From Ailanthus altissimus (lineage: Eukaryota; Streptophyta; Magnoliopsida; Sapindales; Simaroubaceae), in NCBI GenBank assembly GCA_946807835.1, contig OX327704.1:5518001-5582000 (forward strand): 64,000 nt of DNA, in the 5' to 3' direction. The translations under genes were made by a program, and so were the position numbers. This document shows positions 10,845 to 23,676 of this stretch, piece by piece (the stretch's first letter is position 1; the number at the start of each line of letters is the position of its first letter). Below the pieces are notes generated by a model. That model made no database searches, was not told where the DNA came from, and saw nothing but the letters and a program-made list of their open reading frames with translations.

Positions 10845-12930
10845 TGATAACGTGTTTTAGGGTGTATGCATGTGATTGTGTACATGTTGAAAAAATTAAA
10901 TACGTGTATCATATACATAAATTTCGCAACAAAATTAAGCATGTAATAAATATATACACATATAACTTATATCATTAACAACATAAGATGACAGAAAACA
11001 TACCCTTGAAGAATTTTAATGAAGATTTTAATTCCGAATTCTTCCTAACTCCAACTTTAAGCTCACCTTAAAGTGCACTATTGTTCAATTCTAGTTCACA
11101 ACAATTTGGTGGGATTGTGAAGTTAGAATAGCAGCAATTGAATTTTCAACAATAAGATTTTTATTTCTTGAAAGGAAAATAAGAAGAATTTATTTTTCTT
11201 TCTCTTTAGTTTTTCTCTCTACACTTTGTTCAAAGAAAAATTCTATAAAAAAATAAACTTTCTCTTAATCCCTCTCATCATGCACAATTTTGTTTTTCTT
11301 CACCCTTTGTTAATTAATTATTTAGAATAATATTTAGGTGTTAAACACTTCACAAGTGCTCCCAAAATTGATTAAATGGACAAAAAAAATTAAAAAAATA
11401 ATATTTAGTGGCAATTATACCTAATTAGGTATATGTCTCCCACCTAAACCAAAATAATACATAACTAAATAAATATTATTATTTATTTAAATAATATTTA
11501 TTCAATTATTCAAAAACTATTTGAATAATTAATTTTTACCTTATTTGATTTTACTAACATAGTTAATGAGTGAATTTATGGTAAAACAATTCATGGAATA
11601 AAATTGTGCCATTTTTTAATATTTAATTAGTTAATAACTCTTTCCAACTAATTAAATGATGTACTTAACATTTGAGTTTAGACAAGTGTATAACCTGAAG
11701 AATCCTGAAATATATTTTCGGTTTACTGAAACTTTTAAGATGAAACTATTCAATTTATAATGCTGCCATAATGCACTACAAGTACACTTCATATTGTGAG
11801 ACTCTCTAGGTCTACGTCTGAATTGTCATATAGAACTCCTCTATACATCCGTGAACAATGCCCCTCATACACATTACAAATATTATAAAGTAGTGCATTA
11901 GACCATACAAGTTGAGGTTATAACATATTCGTATAATCCCTCTATTATTTATATCTGGGTAGAGCAGAGATATAGATTAACATCGTTAAATCTCCATATA
12001 TATCCCTATCTCTAGAATTATATTTCAATAAATAATATTCACAAATACTTTTATGATATTATTTATCCATGGGGTTATGGCCATAAGAATTTTTAAAATA
12101 CAATCTTGGAGTATTATGATATATTACTCACCCAAATAAGCTGATGGATCTCATAACTATGCACACCAAACTCTATGAGCATCAAACCATACCCAACGAC
12201 ACTCAGCAATCAGACCATGAAATGTTTCTGACATGTGTGGAACCAAAGTATGGTAGATCACTCACAAGCCCACTGTGGCACTCAGGTCAAAGGATTATGA
12301 ATATTACTCAACTCGAAAGACTCTCCATTAACGATTTTATAGGATGTTTATTAGAGGTCTTTATGAGTCTATTCAGTATTCAGTCCTTATTAAATACTTA
12401 TATCTCTATACGAGCTTCCACTATACTTATGGTCCACTAAGACTAATCATCTGGACCATCTAAATATAGACATACACCGATCTATATATTTATTAAGGTA
12501 TTCACTAATAGACCAGTATCAGTGAAGATCGATCAGAAACATAATATTTGAGAACATATTTGCATAATGACATTTTCTAACACTATTTGCAACTCTTTGT
12601 AACTACATCATTACTAATATATTCTCAGGTCTTTATTACATTTTAGACAAGGTTCTAACTCTTTAGATATCGCTGACTCTTATAACTTAATAACTCTTAT
12701 CAGTGTCAACTCTTAACATTTATAATTCTCAGCATTGCTAATTTTTAGCATTGATTTAAACTCATTTATACCAGATCTGAACTCATTCAATTCATATAAT
12801 GTCTGAAACGTTATAAGCATCTTACCATATATAAAATATAATTAGAGATTTAATGAAATAATAATACTATTATAAATATTAAATAAATATTCATACATAA
12901 AGGGATGACATGTAAGCACAAATCTCAACA
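10845..12930 (-). mobile_element. Solo-LTR-like element, copy 2, inserted in LINE RT
   Basis: Bounded by TG (10845) and CA (12930). The flanks are CACTT (10840-10844) and CACCT (12931-12935), a 5-bp target duplication with one change. The LINE reading resumes on the right as a reverse-transcriptase segment leading into PHLLFTDDNLVF, which places the junction exactly. The length is 2086 bp with no coding potential. The block at about 12140-12440 is strongly similar to the same block in copies 1, 3 and 4, for example the 'cccactgtggcactcagg' stretch. Confidence 0.85.
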
Positions 12931-12935
12931 CACCT

Positions 12936-14955
12936 TCTATCCCACATCTACTTTTTACAGATGACAACCTAGTGTTCATTAGAGCAAATCCCTAAAAATG
13001 CATCAATTTGAAGAAGAAGATCTTTAACTGCTATGCAAAGGCATCAAGGCAACTGTTTCATTTTGATAAATCTGCCATATTTTTCAGTCCAAATATTGCA
13101 GGAATCAAGTTAAAGATTTTCAAGATGTTTTCTAGTTAAACGGCATTTCAATTCATGAAAAATATTTTGGCTTGCCTTCTAGGTAGGAAGGAATAAGAGG
13201 CAATTCTTCCATGAAATTATATTAAATATATCAAGCAAGATGAAAGGTTGGCAAGAAATACCTTTCTCATGTGGAGGGAACGAGGTACTGATTAAGGTAA
13301 TGGCACAAGTAGTTCTCACCTATACAATGAGTGTATTCAAGCTTTCAGGAGGCTTGTGTGATTAGGTCCAAAAATTACTTTCTAAATTTTGGTGAAGGGC
13401 AACAAAATCACAAAGCAAAAGAATTCAGTGGGCAGGCTAGAAAAGAATGAGTCACAGTAAAAGAAATTAGGGATTAGGCTTTAGGCTTTAGGTACTTGTC
13501 ATGCTTCAATCAAGCCTTGTTAGCTAACAATGTTGGAGGATTATTCAGAATCCTGATTCCTTTATAACCAAGATCCTAGAAGCCAGCTTAAGCATTGACA
13601 ATTCGTAGAGGCTAGCTTAGGGAGCAACCCTTCATATATTTTGAGGAGTATTCTTTGAAGAATGCAGCTCTTGAACAAAGAGTACCAGGTGGATCATTAG
13701 CAATGGAAATAAGGTTGAAATATACAAGAGTAAATTGATCCCAAAAGCCTCTACTTTCAGTCATATATCCCCAGCAAAGTTGCCAAGTGACAGTAAAGTA
13801 GAAGTTTTAATTGATGAGAGAAAGCAATGGAGTTTAGAGATGTTAAAAGAAAATGTTATGGAGGATGATGTTTAACATATTAAAAGCATTCCTATACTAA
13901 TGATGGAAGAGGAAGATACACTTTGTTGGCATTATAATAAGAGAAGTGATTATACTGTCAAGAGTAGGTACTATGTAGCCCTCCAAGAGAAGTATGCTGA
14001 TACTATTAGACCATCAAATAATTCCAAGCAATGCTGGAAAAGAATAGAGAGCATCTAAGTCCCCCTTGAAAGTTAAAGAGTTTTCTTATGGATGGCTTTG
14101 AACAACCTATTGCCAACAAGCCTATCATTAGCAGTGAAGAAAGTGATTGATAATCCATTATATATCAGAAGCCACAGGGAGGCAGAGACAATTACTCATG
14201 CATTGATATCCTGCAAAAGAGTTAAAAAAATATGGAAATGCATTTGATACATTCAGATGATTAAAAGGATAGGGGAGAAAGATTTGTGGTATGTTATGCA
14301 AACTACATTCTCCACAACAAGCAAGGAAGTTGTAATATTTCTAATATTGTTATGGGCAACTTGGAAGAATAAGAATAACTTTGTAATGTAGGGGAAAGAA
14401 GAGAGCCCCGATCATCTGGTGTATAGAACTGAGGCTTATTGTGATTCATACATTAGCCATTATGAGACTCAACATAGCTTTCAGAGAATACTCAAAGATG
14501 GAGATCAAGCAAATCAAGAGGCAACTTTAAAGGGGATGGTTCATAATCAATGTTGATGCTACAGTAAACCGGAAGAGTAGCAAAGTTAGCTTGGGAGTAG
14601 TAGTTAAATGTGATGAGGGGAAGCCAGTAGCGATGACAATGGCACCAAACACCTCCTGGGCAGATGTGAAAAGAGCAGAGGCTGAAGCAATTCATTTTAG
14701 AATCCAGGTGGCAAGAACTAAGATATTCGAATCTTGTAGTGGAATCGGGTACAAGCAATGTTCTGAGTCTAGTCAAGAGAGAAATCAAATCTTTAACAAA
14801 AATTAGGTGGGTTATATTAAGGATATTTGTAACCAAACGAAGGGAAGAGATCAGGTTGTGATTAGGAACTTTCCTAGGTCTATAAATGACTCAGGTTGTG
14901 ATTAGGACCAGATGTTTTTCCTTTGTAATGCTTTCTGATAATGAATTATATTCTT
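12936..14955 (+). mobile_element. LINE, RT 3' half, zf-RVT and RNase H
   Basis: The catalytic RT motif reads FTDD (about 12960) in place of the usual FADD. A zf-RVT-like region follows (FLWMALNNLLPTSLSL and ITHALISCKRVKKIWKC, about 14080-14245). Next is a plant LINE RNase H-like domain (INVDATVNRKSSKVSLGVVV, then WADVKRAEAEA, about 14545-14695). Many stops make it a pseudogene. The 3' end reads 'taatgaattatattc' followed by a T-rich run at about 14952, where repeat copy C begins. Confidence 0.85.
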
Positions 14956-14959
14956 TTTT

Positions 14960-16190
14960 TTTTAACATTTTTGGGTTAATTTAATTGCCAAATGAACATA
15001 ATCAAACAAGATGATGCATCTTGTAACCCAACAAAAGATGCCACGAGCACTTTTTTATTAATGTTACTAATGTAACTATTACAATTTCTTTTTAATTTCA
15101 TGTAGAATGAATGCAAAATTGTGTTTGCAATCATATCAACTTATAGTGTATGTTAATGACTTGTGACAACATAACACCATAAAAAGAATACTATAAATAA
15201 AGGTACCAAAAGTTACAAAAAGAAAAAGTAATATATTAATTGCAAGTCTTGAGATATTAAATGACCCTCTTTTCAGATCATAATATTTTGATAGAAAAGG
15301 GTAAAAATACAAGTGCAGGTTCCAATTCTCAAATTTGGAATTATAATTATTATTTCTTCGTTTAATTTTAAAGTACTTTACACCCCATGTATATAAAATT
15401 TCGTTAATATTGCTCACGTCACTCTATGTTTTGCAAAAGAGAGAAATATTGGTCCCTATTATTTAGTAAAACATCACTTTTATCAACTTTTTTACCGTAT
15501 TAATCACTTAGGTCCCTCATTTTGTTTTTCAAACACTTAGAAAACAAAGAAAAATGCGTTGAATGTTCCGATAATCCATAGTGAGAAGCATGTAGGCATA
15601 TTAGAAATGAATAATAATATATTTTTTAAGTGTTATTTTAATTTATTTTTATTTTAACTAATGTGTCATATTTTTATTAGATAATAAATTCTTAAAACTT
15701 AGAAAAATAATCTATTATAATAGACATAGATAATACATCATTTGGGTCGACTCATGGGTATAAAGTAAACTCAATTTAAGGACCTAATACGATCTTTTCC
15801 AAACCATCAACCATCGTATTAATATGCTTTTTCACTAAATGATGGTGGTTGTTTATCAGAATGCATATTAATATGGTGGTTGTTGATTCTACCCCAAGAT
15901 TACATTTTTCGAATCTAGTCATGAAAGTTATAATTTTTTTAACTAACTTATGTTTTTTAATTCCTTTTTTAAAAAAGAATAATATTATATTTTTTTGGTT
16001 ATTTTGAAAGTTATAAAAATTATTATTCGGTGAATATATGATAGAAAAAATTAGAATACTACATAAGAAGGGTAATATTACTTTTTTTTCTTTTTTTTTT
16101 AACTTAATAATTGATTAAAGAATTATTAGGTCATGGACTTAAGTGACTAACGCGGCAAAGAAATCGAGTAAAGTGGATTTTCCCAATAGA
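14960..16190. repeat. Repeat copy C, immediately upstream of the YSL gene
   Basis: This is the longest copy of the family seen at 455 and 7786. It holds both the 'caacaaaagatgccac' block and the 'ctcacgtcactctatgttttgc' block and extends to 'gacttaagtgactaacgcggcaaag' near 16136. It lacks about 70 bp present in A and B just before the 'gggtcga' motif. It ends about 1.2 kb upstream of the YSL start codon, so it forms the distal promoter region. Confidence 0.7.
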
Positions 16191-16448
16191 TATTAAATAG
16201 TTTAAAAATAACATAATTTGTAAGTTATGTAATATTGTATAACTAAAATTCATATTTTTAATTAAATATAAATGTCTTAAGAATTTTCTAATAGAGGCCT
16301 CATTCAAAATGTTTTTTAAAAAAAAAATGATTTTTGGATATATTGCGTTGGACCAAACTCGCCTATTTTTAAGACCAAAGTCGTTGAAACACAGATGGGC
16401 AGATTCTTACCTCGAATAGTGATTTTGTCCTATGTGTTCATGTGATTG

Positions 16449-16467
16449 TTGACCGTCAAAAGTTGAC
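16449..16467. promoter_or_regulatory. W-box cluster upstream of YSL
   Basis: TTGACCGTCAAAAGTTGAC carries two TTGAC cores on the + strand and one on the - strand (GTCAA) within 19 bp. W-boxes are WRKY transcription-factor sites. It lies about 0.9 kb upstream of the start codon. Function is inferred from the motif alone. Confidence 0.35.
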
Positions 16468-17163
16468 AACTTTGGATTGTATGCGGCCATTTTTTCGAGT
16501 TACAAAAAAAGTAAAGACACTTTGAAGGGACTTGCACAAAAATAAAAGACACTTTGAAGAGAAGGAATAAGGTTCAATCCAATCTAGTCGCAGTCACTTC
16601 CATTTCTTTATTCTTCAAACTTCCAATATGATTTTGTGATACCCACCTGTCTACATTTTCTATCTTCATGTTTAGAGAGAGAAAGGAGATATAGGAGTCA
16701 ACGAGACGTAGGATCAAATTTCGTGGCCAAACAATTGGTGAAAATTGAAATGTATTTTCTGATGATGTGCCCGTTGACAGGTTAATTTTTGTGTACTGCA
16801 AAGTCTGTTTTCTCACCTTTTGTACTTCATTGCAGTACATCGAAATGGGTTCGTAAGTCCACCGAAATCTTCGGTTGGTGAGCAGTTGGCGCTGCTTATT
16901 GTTGATAATGCCATTGCTAGTAGCATTATAAATTTGGCAATTCTGGGCAAAGAGAGATACCCTTTTCTGGATTTGGTGTTGATTTTGTATTTAATGCTCA
17001 TTTAGACGGTTTGTGGGATTTCCAAGGTTTTACAATCAATTGCTATTTCCTTTTCTTTTTTTTTTCGTCAATCGATTGCTATTTCTAGTCTTTCTTTCTT
17101 TTTTTATTTTTTGAAAAAAAGAAAAAATTTCTTATTGTGACTTGTGTGTCATTTTGTTGAAGA

Positions 17164-17370
17164 TTCCTGTGAGTCAACGCCAGGATTGGACAAGCGTTTT
17201 AGAGAACGGGTTAAAAAGATCTTGCCCCATAAAAAAGAACTACTCACCAAGACTATTAAGGTAAGATCATTCGAAGGAATATGATTAATTTTTCCTTTAT
17301 TATTATTTTTTTGGTCTGAATTGGTATTTAAAATGGGTTTGATCTTATATTGTTAATAGTTTCAGCCAAA
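17164..17370 (+). other. YSL 5' UTR with a leader intron
   Basis: A probable non-coding exon ends CTATTAAG before GTAAGA (17261). A T-rich intron runs to TTTCAG (17360-17365), and CCAAA then leads directly into the ATG at 17371. The transcription start was not determined. Confidence 0.5.
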
Positions 17371-20216
17371 ATGGGGAACATGAATGCAGAAGAAATGAAA
17401 GAGATTGCAAGAGTTGATAATGAAAGAGAGGACTTGAACTTGGAAGAGTTACGAGACCAATCAGAGGAGATGAAGAGAATTGCACCATGGACAAAACATA
17501 TCACAATTCGAGGGCTTGTTGCTAGCTTAGCTATTGGGATCATTTACAGTGTCATAGTGACGAAGCTGAACCTGACTACTGGTTTAGTCCCCAATCTCAA
17601 TGTCTCTGCTGCTCTGCTCGCTTTTGTATTCATCAGAACATGGACCAAGTTGCTTCACAGGGCTGGAATTGTAGCAACTCCCTTTACCAGACAAGAAAAT
17701 ACTGTGATTCAAACTTGTGCAGTTGCTTGCTATAGCATCGCTGTTGGAGGTTTGGAGATTCTCTCTTTCTTGTATTTCATTTTTTCATTCTCAAACTGTT
17801 GCATATTGAGTACTTGTTAACTTGATACTCTGCAGGTGGTTTTGGGTCTTATCTCTTGGGTTTGAACAGGAAGACATATGTGCAAGCAGGAGTTGACACA
17901 CCTGGGAATAATCCACAAAGCACCAAGGAACCTGGGATTGGTTGGATGACTGGTTTTCTCTTCGTTAGCTGCTTTGTTGGGCTTCTGGCACTGGTGCCTC
18001 TTAGAAAGGTATCTTACATGTTAAATTGATTATGGATTGATTGTTTGCGGCAAACTTAATGAGCTTTATTTGGTAATCAGCGTTGCTGGAGTTTTGATGA
18101 TATTCTCAGTCTCAGAATAGAAGTTGAAATAGTATGATCATTCACTTTTTGTGGTTGTAGATCATGATCATAGACTACAAGTTGAGGTATCCAAGTGGTA
18201 CTGCTACTGCAGTTCTTATTAATGGGTTTCATACTCCTAAAGGAGACAAGAAAGCCAAGTATGAATCTATCACCCTCAATTATAGTCTTTACAGATCAAA
18301 CACCAAATCGTTTTGAGCATGCAAGAACTAAAGCAAGTTTTGATCCTTCTTACAGGAAGCAAGTTCACGGATTCATGAAATTTTTTTCTTTTAGTTTCCT
18401 GTGGGCTTTCTTTCAATGGTTCTATTCAGGAGGCGACCTGTGCGGATTTGCTCAATTTCCAACTTTTGGATTGAAAGCTTGGAAAAATTCGTGCGTGCTC
18501 AACATCTTTCCTTTGCATAGTATAGTCTTGCCTGTGATTAGTCCTCCCATAATTATTGATTTAAGAAATTTTCTTTTGCAGATTTTACTTTGATTTCAGT
18601 ATGACTTATATTGGCGCCGGAATGATCTGTTCCCATCTTGTGAATTTGTCGTTGCTTCTTGGGGCTGTGCTCTCTTGGGGAGTAATGTGGCCGCTGATAA
18701 CCGGGCTCAAAGGCGATTGGTTTCCTAAAACCTTACCTGAAAGTAGTATGAAGAGTCTAAATGGTTACAAGGTTTGTCAGCGAACATCTGGTCCCAATTT
18801 CTTTTGTAGAAAATAGTCTCTCATTACTGGTGTAAGATAAGCTCAAGTCTTGTGGTTTGCACACGTGCTGCAGGTTTTTGTTTCTATTGCTCTGATCCTA
18901 GGAGATGGACTCTACAATTTTCTTAAGATTCTTTATTCCACTGCCAGAAACATCCATGGCAGAGTGAAGGATAACAATCTCAAAACAGGTAATTTAACAA
19001 CTTTATCTTTCATTGCATCCCTGTCCTGCTTATTACATTTCATACCTCATCATTTTATCTTCATCTCATGTCCATTGATAAAGAGTGGCAGCCGTAATCT
19101 AATCTCGCTACTTCATTTTCACTTCCTGCTAAGGTGACAGGCTGTCGCTTATTACCACAGTATAGAACTTAACCAACTCATGTACAGTCAATTAGAGAAA
19201 AGCCAAACTACAGACCGGACATCATGATCTTGGAGTGCTTAGTGAGATTAGATTTTATTAATTTAATTCATTTTCCGCTTAATGCAGATTCAGATAACCC
19301 GAAACAGTCTCCTGATGATCTTCACCAAAATGAAATGTTTATTAGAGAGAGCATTCCTATCTGGATGGCATGTGCAGGGTACACTATTTTTGCCGTTATT
19401 TCCATCGTCGTGGTCCCTCTCATGTTCCCCGAGTTGAAGTGGTACTACGTTGTCATTGCTTACATTCTGGCACCTTCTCTTAGTTTCTGCAATGCTTATG
19501 GAGCTGGTCTAACTGACATGAATATGGCCTATAACTATGGAAAAGTGGCCCTCTTTGTCCTTGCTGCTTTGTCTGGCAAAGATAATGGCGTGGTAGCTGG
19601 ACTTGTGGGTTGTGGTCTAATCAAGTCCATGGTTTCCATCTCTTCTGATTTGATGCATGATTTCAAGACTGGTCATCTCACTCTCACTTCACCCAGGTCT
19701 ATGCTTATTAGCCAGACCATTGGGACCGCCATAGGCTGTGTTGTAGCTCCTCTTACGTTCTTTCTCTTCTACAAGGCTTTTGATGTGGGGAACCCAGATG
19801 GTGAATACAAAGCTCCCTACGCTATTATCTACCGAAACATGGCAATTCTAGGTGTTGAAGGTTTTTCCGCCCTGCCTCAGCATTGTTTGCAGCTCTGTTA
19901 CGGATTTTTTGCCTTTGCCGTAGCAGCCAACTTAATAAGAGATCTTTCTCCTAATAAAATTGGAAAATGGATACCTCTTCCCATGGTTATGGCTGTGCCT
20001 TTCCTAGTTGGGGCCTATTTTGCGATTGATATGTGTGTCGGAAGCCTGATTGTGTTTGTGTGGCACAAGCTAAACAGCAAGAGGGCAGGTTTAATGATTC
20101 CAGCAGTTGCTTCAGGGTTGATCTGTGGAGATGGATTATGGATCCTCCCTTCATCAATCCTTGCCTTAGCAAAGGTTCGTCCTCCAATCTGCATGATGTT
20201 CGGGACGGGCAAGTAG
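17371..20216 (+). CDS. YSL: YSL metal-nicotianamine transporter, group I (YSL1/YSL3-like)
   Basis: Seven coding exons with GT-AG introns: 17371-17749, 17836-18008, 18161-18258, 18356-18490, 18582-18771, 18874-18988 and 19288-20216. They join in frame to 672 aa, a usual YSL length. YSL proteins (oligopeptide transporter family) carry iron, copper, zinc or manganese chelated to nicotianamine across membranes for vascular loading, seed filling and remobilisation. An acidic cytosolic N-terminus (about residues 1-38) is followed by about 14 hydrophobic segments. Family signatures are [31 protein letters not shown] across the exon 1/2 junction, [82 protein letters not shown] and [15 protein letters not shown]. 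Sequence style fits the YSL1/2/3 clade; the exact orthologue is not resolved. The start was chosen because the upstream in-frame ATG at 17350 lies in the leader intron. No defects were seen. Confidence 0.97.
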
Positions 20217-23090
20217 AATGAGAGTGATAGGAAGAGGAAGGGAGAGCAAAAACTGTAGTTGATGACATACAAATAGAGCATAGTAATATTAAGTTACTAA
20301 GTACTGGAATGATAGAGCTGCCTATTTTGAATAATAGATAACATACAGCATTTAGAATAATTGTATTCAAGCTGCGTTATGATTGTATATCCTTGTGAGC
20401 TCTAGTGGCAGCAAAGAGTCAAAAAACTTTTCCAGGGAATTCACTGTAATATGAGCACAAGCATTGAGGAACATGAAGAGTCAAAAACTTTTCATTGCAA
20501 AAGGTTTCCAAAATTTACAACTTTCAAACCATGCTCTCCTTTGTCACTTAAAATTGCCTAATCTTCTTCACCCACAAAACATTAGCAACAGAAGTCGGAA
20601 CCTTATCAAACATTTATTTTTACTTGGGCGGAGAGTTAAAAAAAAGTGAGGGGCCAACATGTTAAATTTGAAAACTTTAGGGGTTAAATTTATATTATGA
20701 GGGACCGGAATGTAGAAAATGAACACTAATAGGACTAAAGAATAAAATTATTTATTCAGAGAGATAAAATTATTAGTAAACATTTATTTATTTTAAAATT
20801 TTTATGAAGCCTCTGTTTACCCCGCAACAATATAACATAATGAATATCTGTTCATTTGAGCACTTAATTCATAAGCATATTCTCTAAATTAAAAATTATA
20901 GCATAGGCTCAAATTCGATATTGCTAATACAAACATAGAAAAAAAAAATACTTTTATTAAATAAAAAAATCTACCTCAAATTGGTGTTGCTAAAAAAAAT
21001 AAAAAAATAAAAACCCCCTCTCTATCTCTCAATCAATTTATAATTTAAATTTAAATTTTTTAGTAATTGATGGACAGAAATTAATTTCTTTAATAATATG
21101 TTTCGGGGGAATATAGACTAAAAGTTGGGTCTAAAGAAAGCCCAAAAAATGGACAAAGGCCTAAAAGATGGAAAAGTTTAAGAGTAGTACTATTTCACCC
21201 CCCTTTTTTTTTATCTCATTAGCCCTCATTTATTAGTTATATTTGTATTTTTAATTTTACTCTTATATAAATTTACCAGAAAGTGATTAAAAAGGAATTT
21301 GAAGTATACTCATATATGAAATATATTTTTTTATAAATATATTATAAACTCTAACATTTATATACACATTAAATCTTTAATTATGTGAGAATAATAATAT
21401 TTAAAAATTTCTTATTTTAAATATAAAATAACTTTTCATATTTTTTTAAATAATTGAGTGTGTTAAAAATATTTAAAATGATAATGAGAATAAATGGGGT
21501 ATAAAAAAATATAAGTTTTTAAAAATATATATAAATTTTTGTATTTTAGTTAATATAGAATTTGATGTTTTTAATTATTGATTGGTATTATATAATTATT
21601 ATAATATAGTAAAATTTTGATAAATTAATACCCTTAAAACTAAGAAAATATATGAATTAAATGAATATAAAGTAATTGATTAATGATTAATTTATGAAGA
21701 TATTCCTTACTTTTAAAAATATATATATTGTATCTAATACTCTTTTATTTTAATTAAATAAATTAAATATTATGGTTTACGAATGAACTATATTCTATGT
21801 ATTTTGTTTAAATACATAAAATTTATGACTCTAATTTTTTTTAAATATAATATTATGTTGTTTAATGTACCACATTATTCTATTTTATGAACATTTAACT
21901 AAATATTATAAATGAGATTAAAAAAAAACCGAAAACATCACCAACAAATAGATCAACCTTCTCTGATTCATTTAAAGTTGGAGGTGATGGTTTTGGTTAC
22001 TGGTAAATGAAAAGTATTTTTGACGACGGCCAACAGTTTTTCGATTATTTTTTATTTAAGTTTATTTAGAATTATGTTATTACTAAATATTTTAAAATAA
22101 GAACAATAATATTACATTGTCATAATAACAAACATGATTTTCTGTTATAATTAATCATATAAGTAATTAATTAATAATATAAAAATATGTTTTATATAAT
22201 ACAATAGCCGATGTGTCGAATATAGAATAATATCAATATTATATAATTTTATCCCATATACTATCATTTAATAAATTCTATCTAATTTAATAATATCAAT
22301 ATTATATTATGTACCAAATATGTTCTAAGAGCACATTTTTAGCACTTATTTTTATAAAGTTGTTCTCCACGCATATATAATTTATTATGTTTTCTTTTAA
22401 GAATTTGGCCCTAATCTAATTTATTGAAGGGCCTAACGCAGCTCATACACCTCAAGCTCGAACATTTTAAGAGTGTTCCGTCAAAAGCCCATAATAAGGC
22501 TTAGCATACAAACATCTTAGCTTTGGTCCACCATTATTAAGAGATTCAATATTCAACAAAAGAATATTTTTAGAACTCGTCTGCACTTTTTGGCCATAAA
22601 ATGTCATCAACATTAATAAATATGACATCCTGATATTAATAAGTATATTTGACAATTGATTTTAGCTAAGTTGGTCACTAAAAGCCCTCAAGAGTAGACG
22701 AGAAGATATTTGTCCATCAATTGAGGACTTAAACCCTAAGATTTTTTATGTAAAAATTACTCTTATAATTTCGAGATGTGTCTAAAATAAAAAAGTAAAT
22801 ATATGTCTTAATTTTAATAGAATTTTATAACTTAATACAGCAAAATTTATAAAAATAAAAAAAAGCTAAAATAATCGCAGAATAGAAACTTAGACATAAA
22901 CTAAAGCCCAAAACTCTAATAATGTGCACAACACCAAATATCGAAGAATAGAATGGAAACTTGACCTATAACTAACTTAAACATTAGAGAATTATAGTCA
23001 AAAATAATTTTTGATATAATAGAACCTTATTTATAGTTGTAGAAAACTTTTAAAACTCAATATATATAAAAAAGAATTATCTCATTGTAG
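20217..23090. other. YSL 3' UTR and AT-rich intergenic spacer
   Basis: The YSL 3' UTR probably covers the first 200-300 bases. The remainder is very AT-rich with no convincing ORF, tRNA or bounded element. Confidence 0.5.
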
Positions 23091-23660
23091 TGTTATATAT
23101 TTAATTTAATTAACATCCATAATATTATGAAATCTAACAATTATGGATTAACACCAATCATGAATAAAAAGACACAATAATTAAAAAATATGTTATATAA
23201 AATTTACCTGTTTGAGCTATTACCGTTGATTAATAGATTGTCGCAACGGATTGATAACTAGTCTTTTTTTCTATAACCTAGATTAACAGTTGGGGGCTCT
23301 TAATGGAAAAGAACGTATTGTTCTTAAAAATTGAGTCTAAGTTAGAGAGGGAACCTAGCTTTTATACACAAAATTAAGGTTCTATACTGAGCCCTCCCAT
23401 AATATGTTTTAATGAGATCCAAAAGTCTATACTTGCCACTCAACTAGGTTTTTACACAAAAGATGTTACAGTTCAATTCAAAAGTAATCACTAAACATAT
23501 TGGACTGATTAATTGTTAGACTACCCATTAACTCGTTTTTATAAAATAAAAAATTCAACTAACATTACCCTATATTTAATAGAATTTTAAAACATTCTCC
23601 TATTTGAACTAATATTAATTGATTTTTTTTTAGTGTTTATTAAATTCAAATTTATAAACA
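23091..23660 (-). repeat. Ty1-copia element, 3' LTR
   Basis: It matches 42234-42768 over its length; shared stretches include 'acacaataatt.aaaaatatgtta', 'acctgtttgag.cattac.gttgatt' and 'ataatcactaaacatatt'. The + strand ends are TG (23091) and ACA (23660). The element reads on the minus strand, so this is its 3' LTR. The two LTRs are clearly diverged, so the insertion is old. No matching target duplication was found outside the LTRs (TGTAG left, AAGTC right). Confidence 0.75.
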
Positions 23661-23676
23661 ATACTCTCGGATTAAT

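Noticed and set aside
16813..17005. Overlapping ORFs on both strands just upstream of YSL
   Set aside because: They lie in the YSL promoter/leader; no homology and no splice-compatible link to the YSL protein.
19987..20370. Antisense ORFs opposite the last YSL exon
   Set aside because: Shadow frames of a strongly conserved coding exon.
21185..21520. Possible MITE with ends resembling ACCCCCCTTTT and AATAAATGGGGT
   Set aside because: The would-be inverted ends match only over short A/T-rich stretches and no target duplication is visible.
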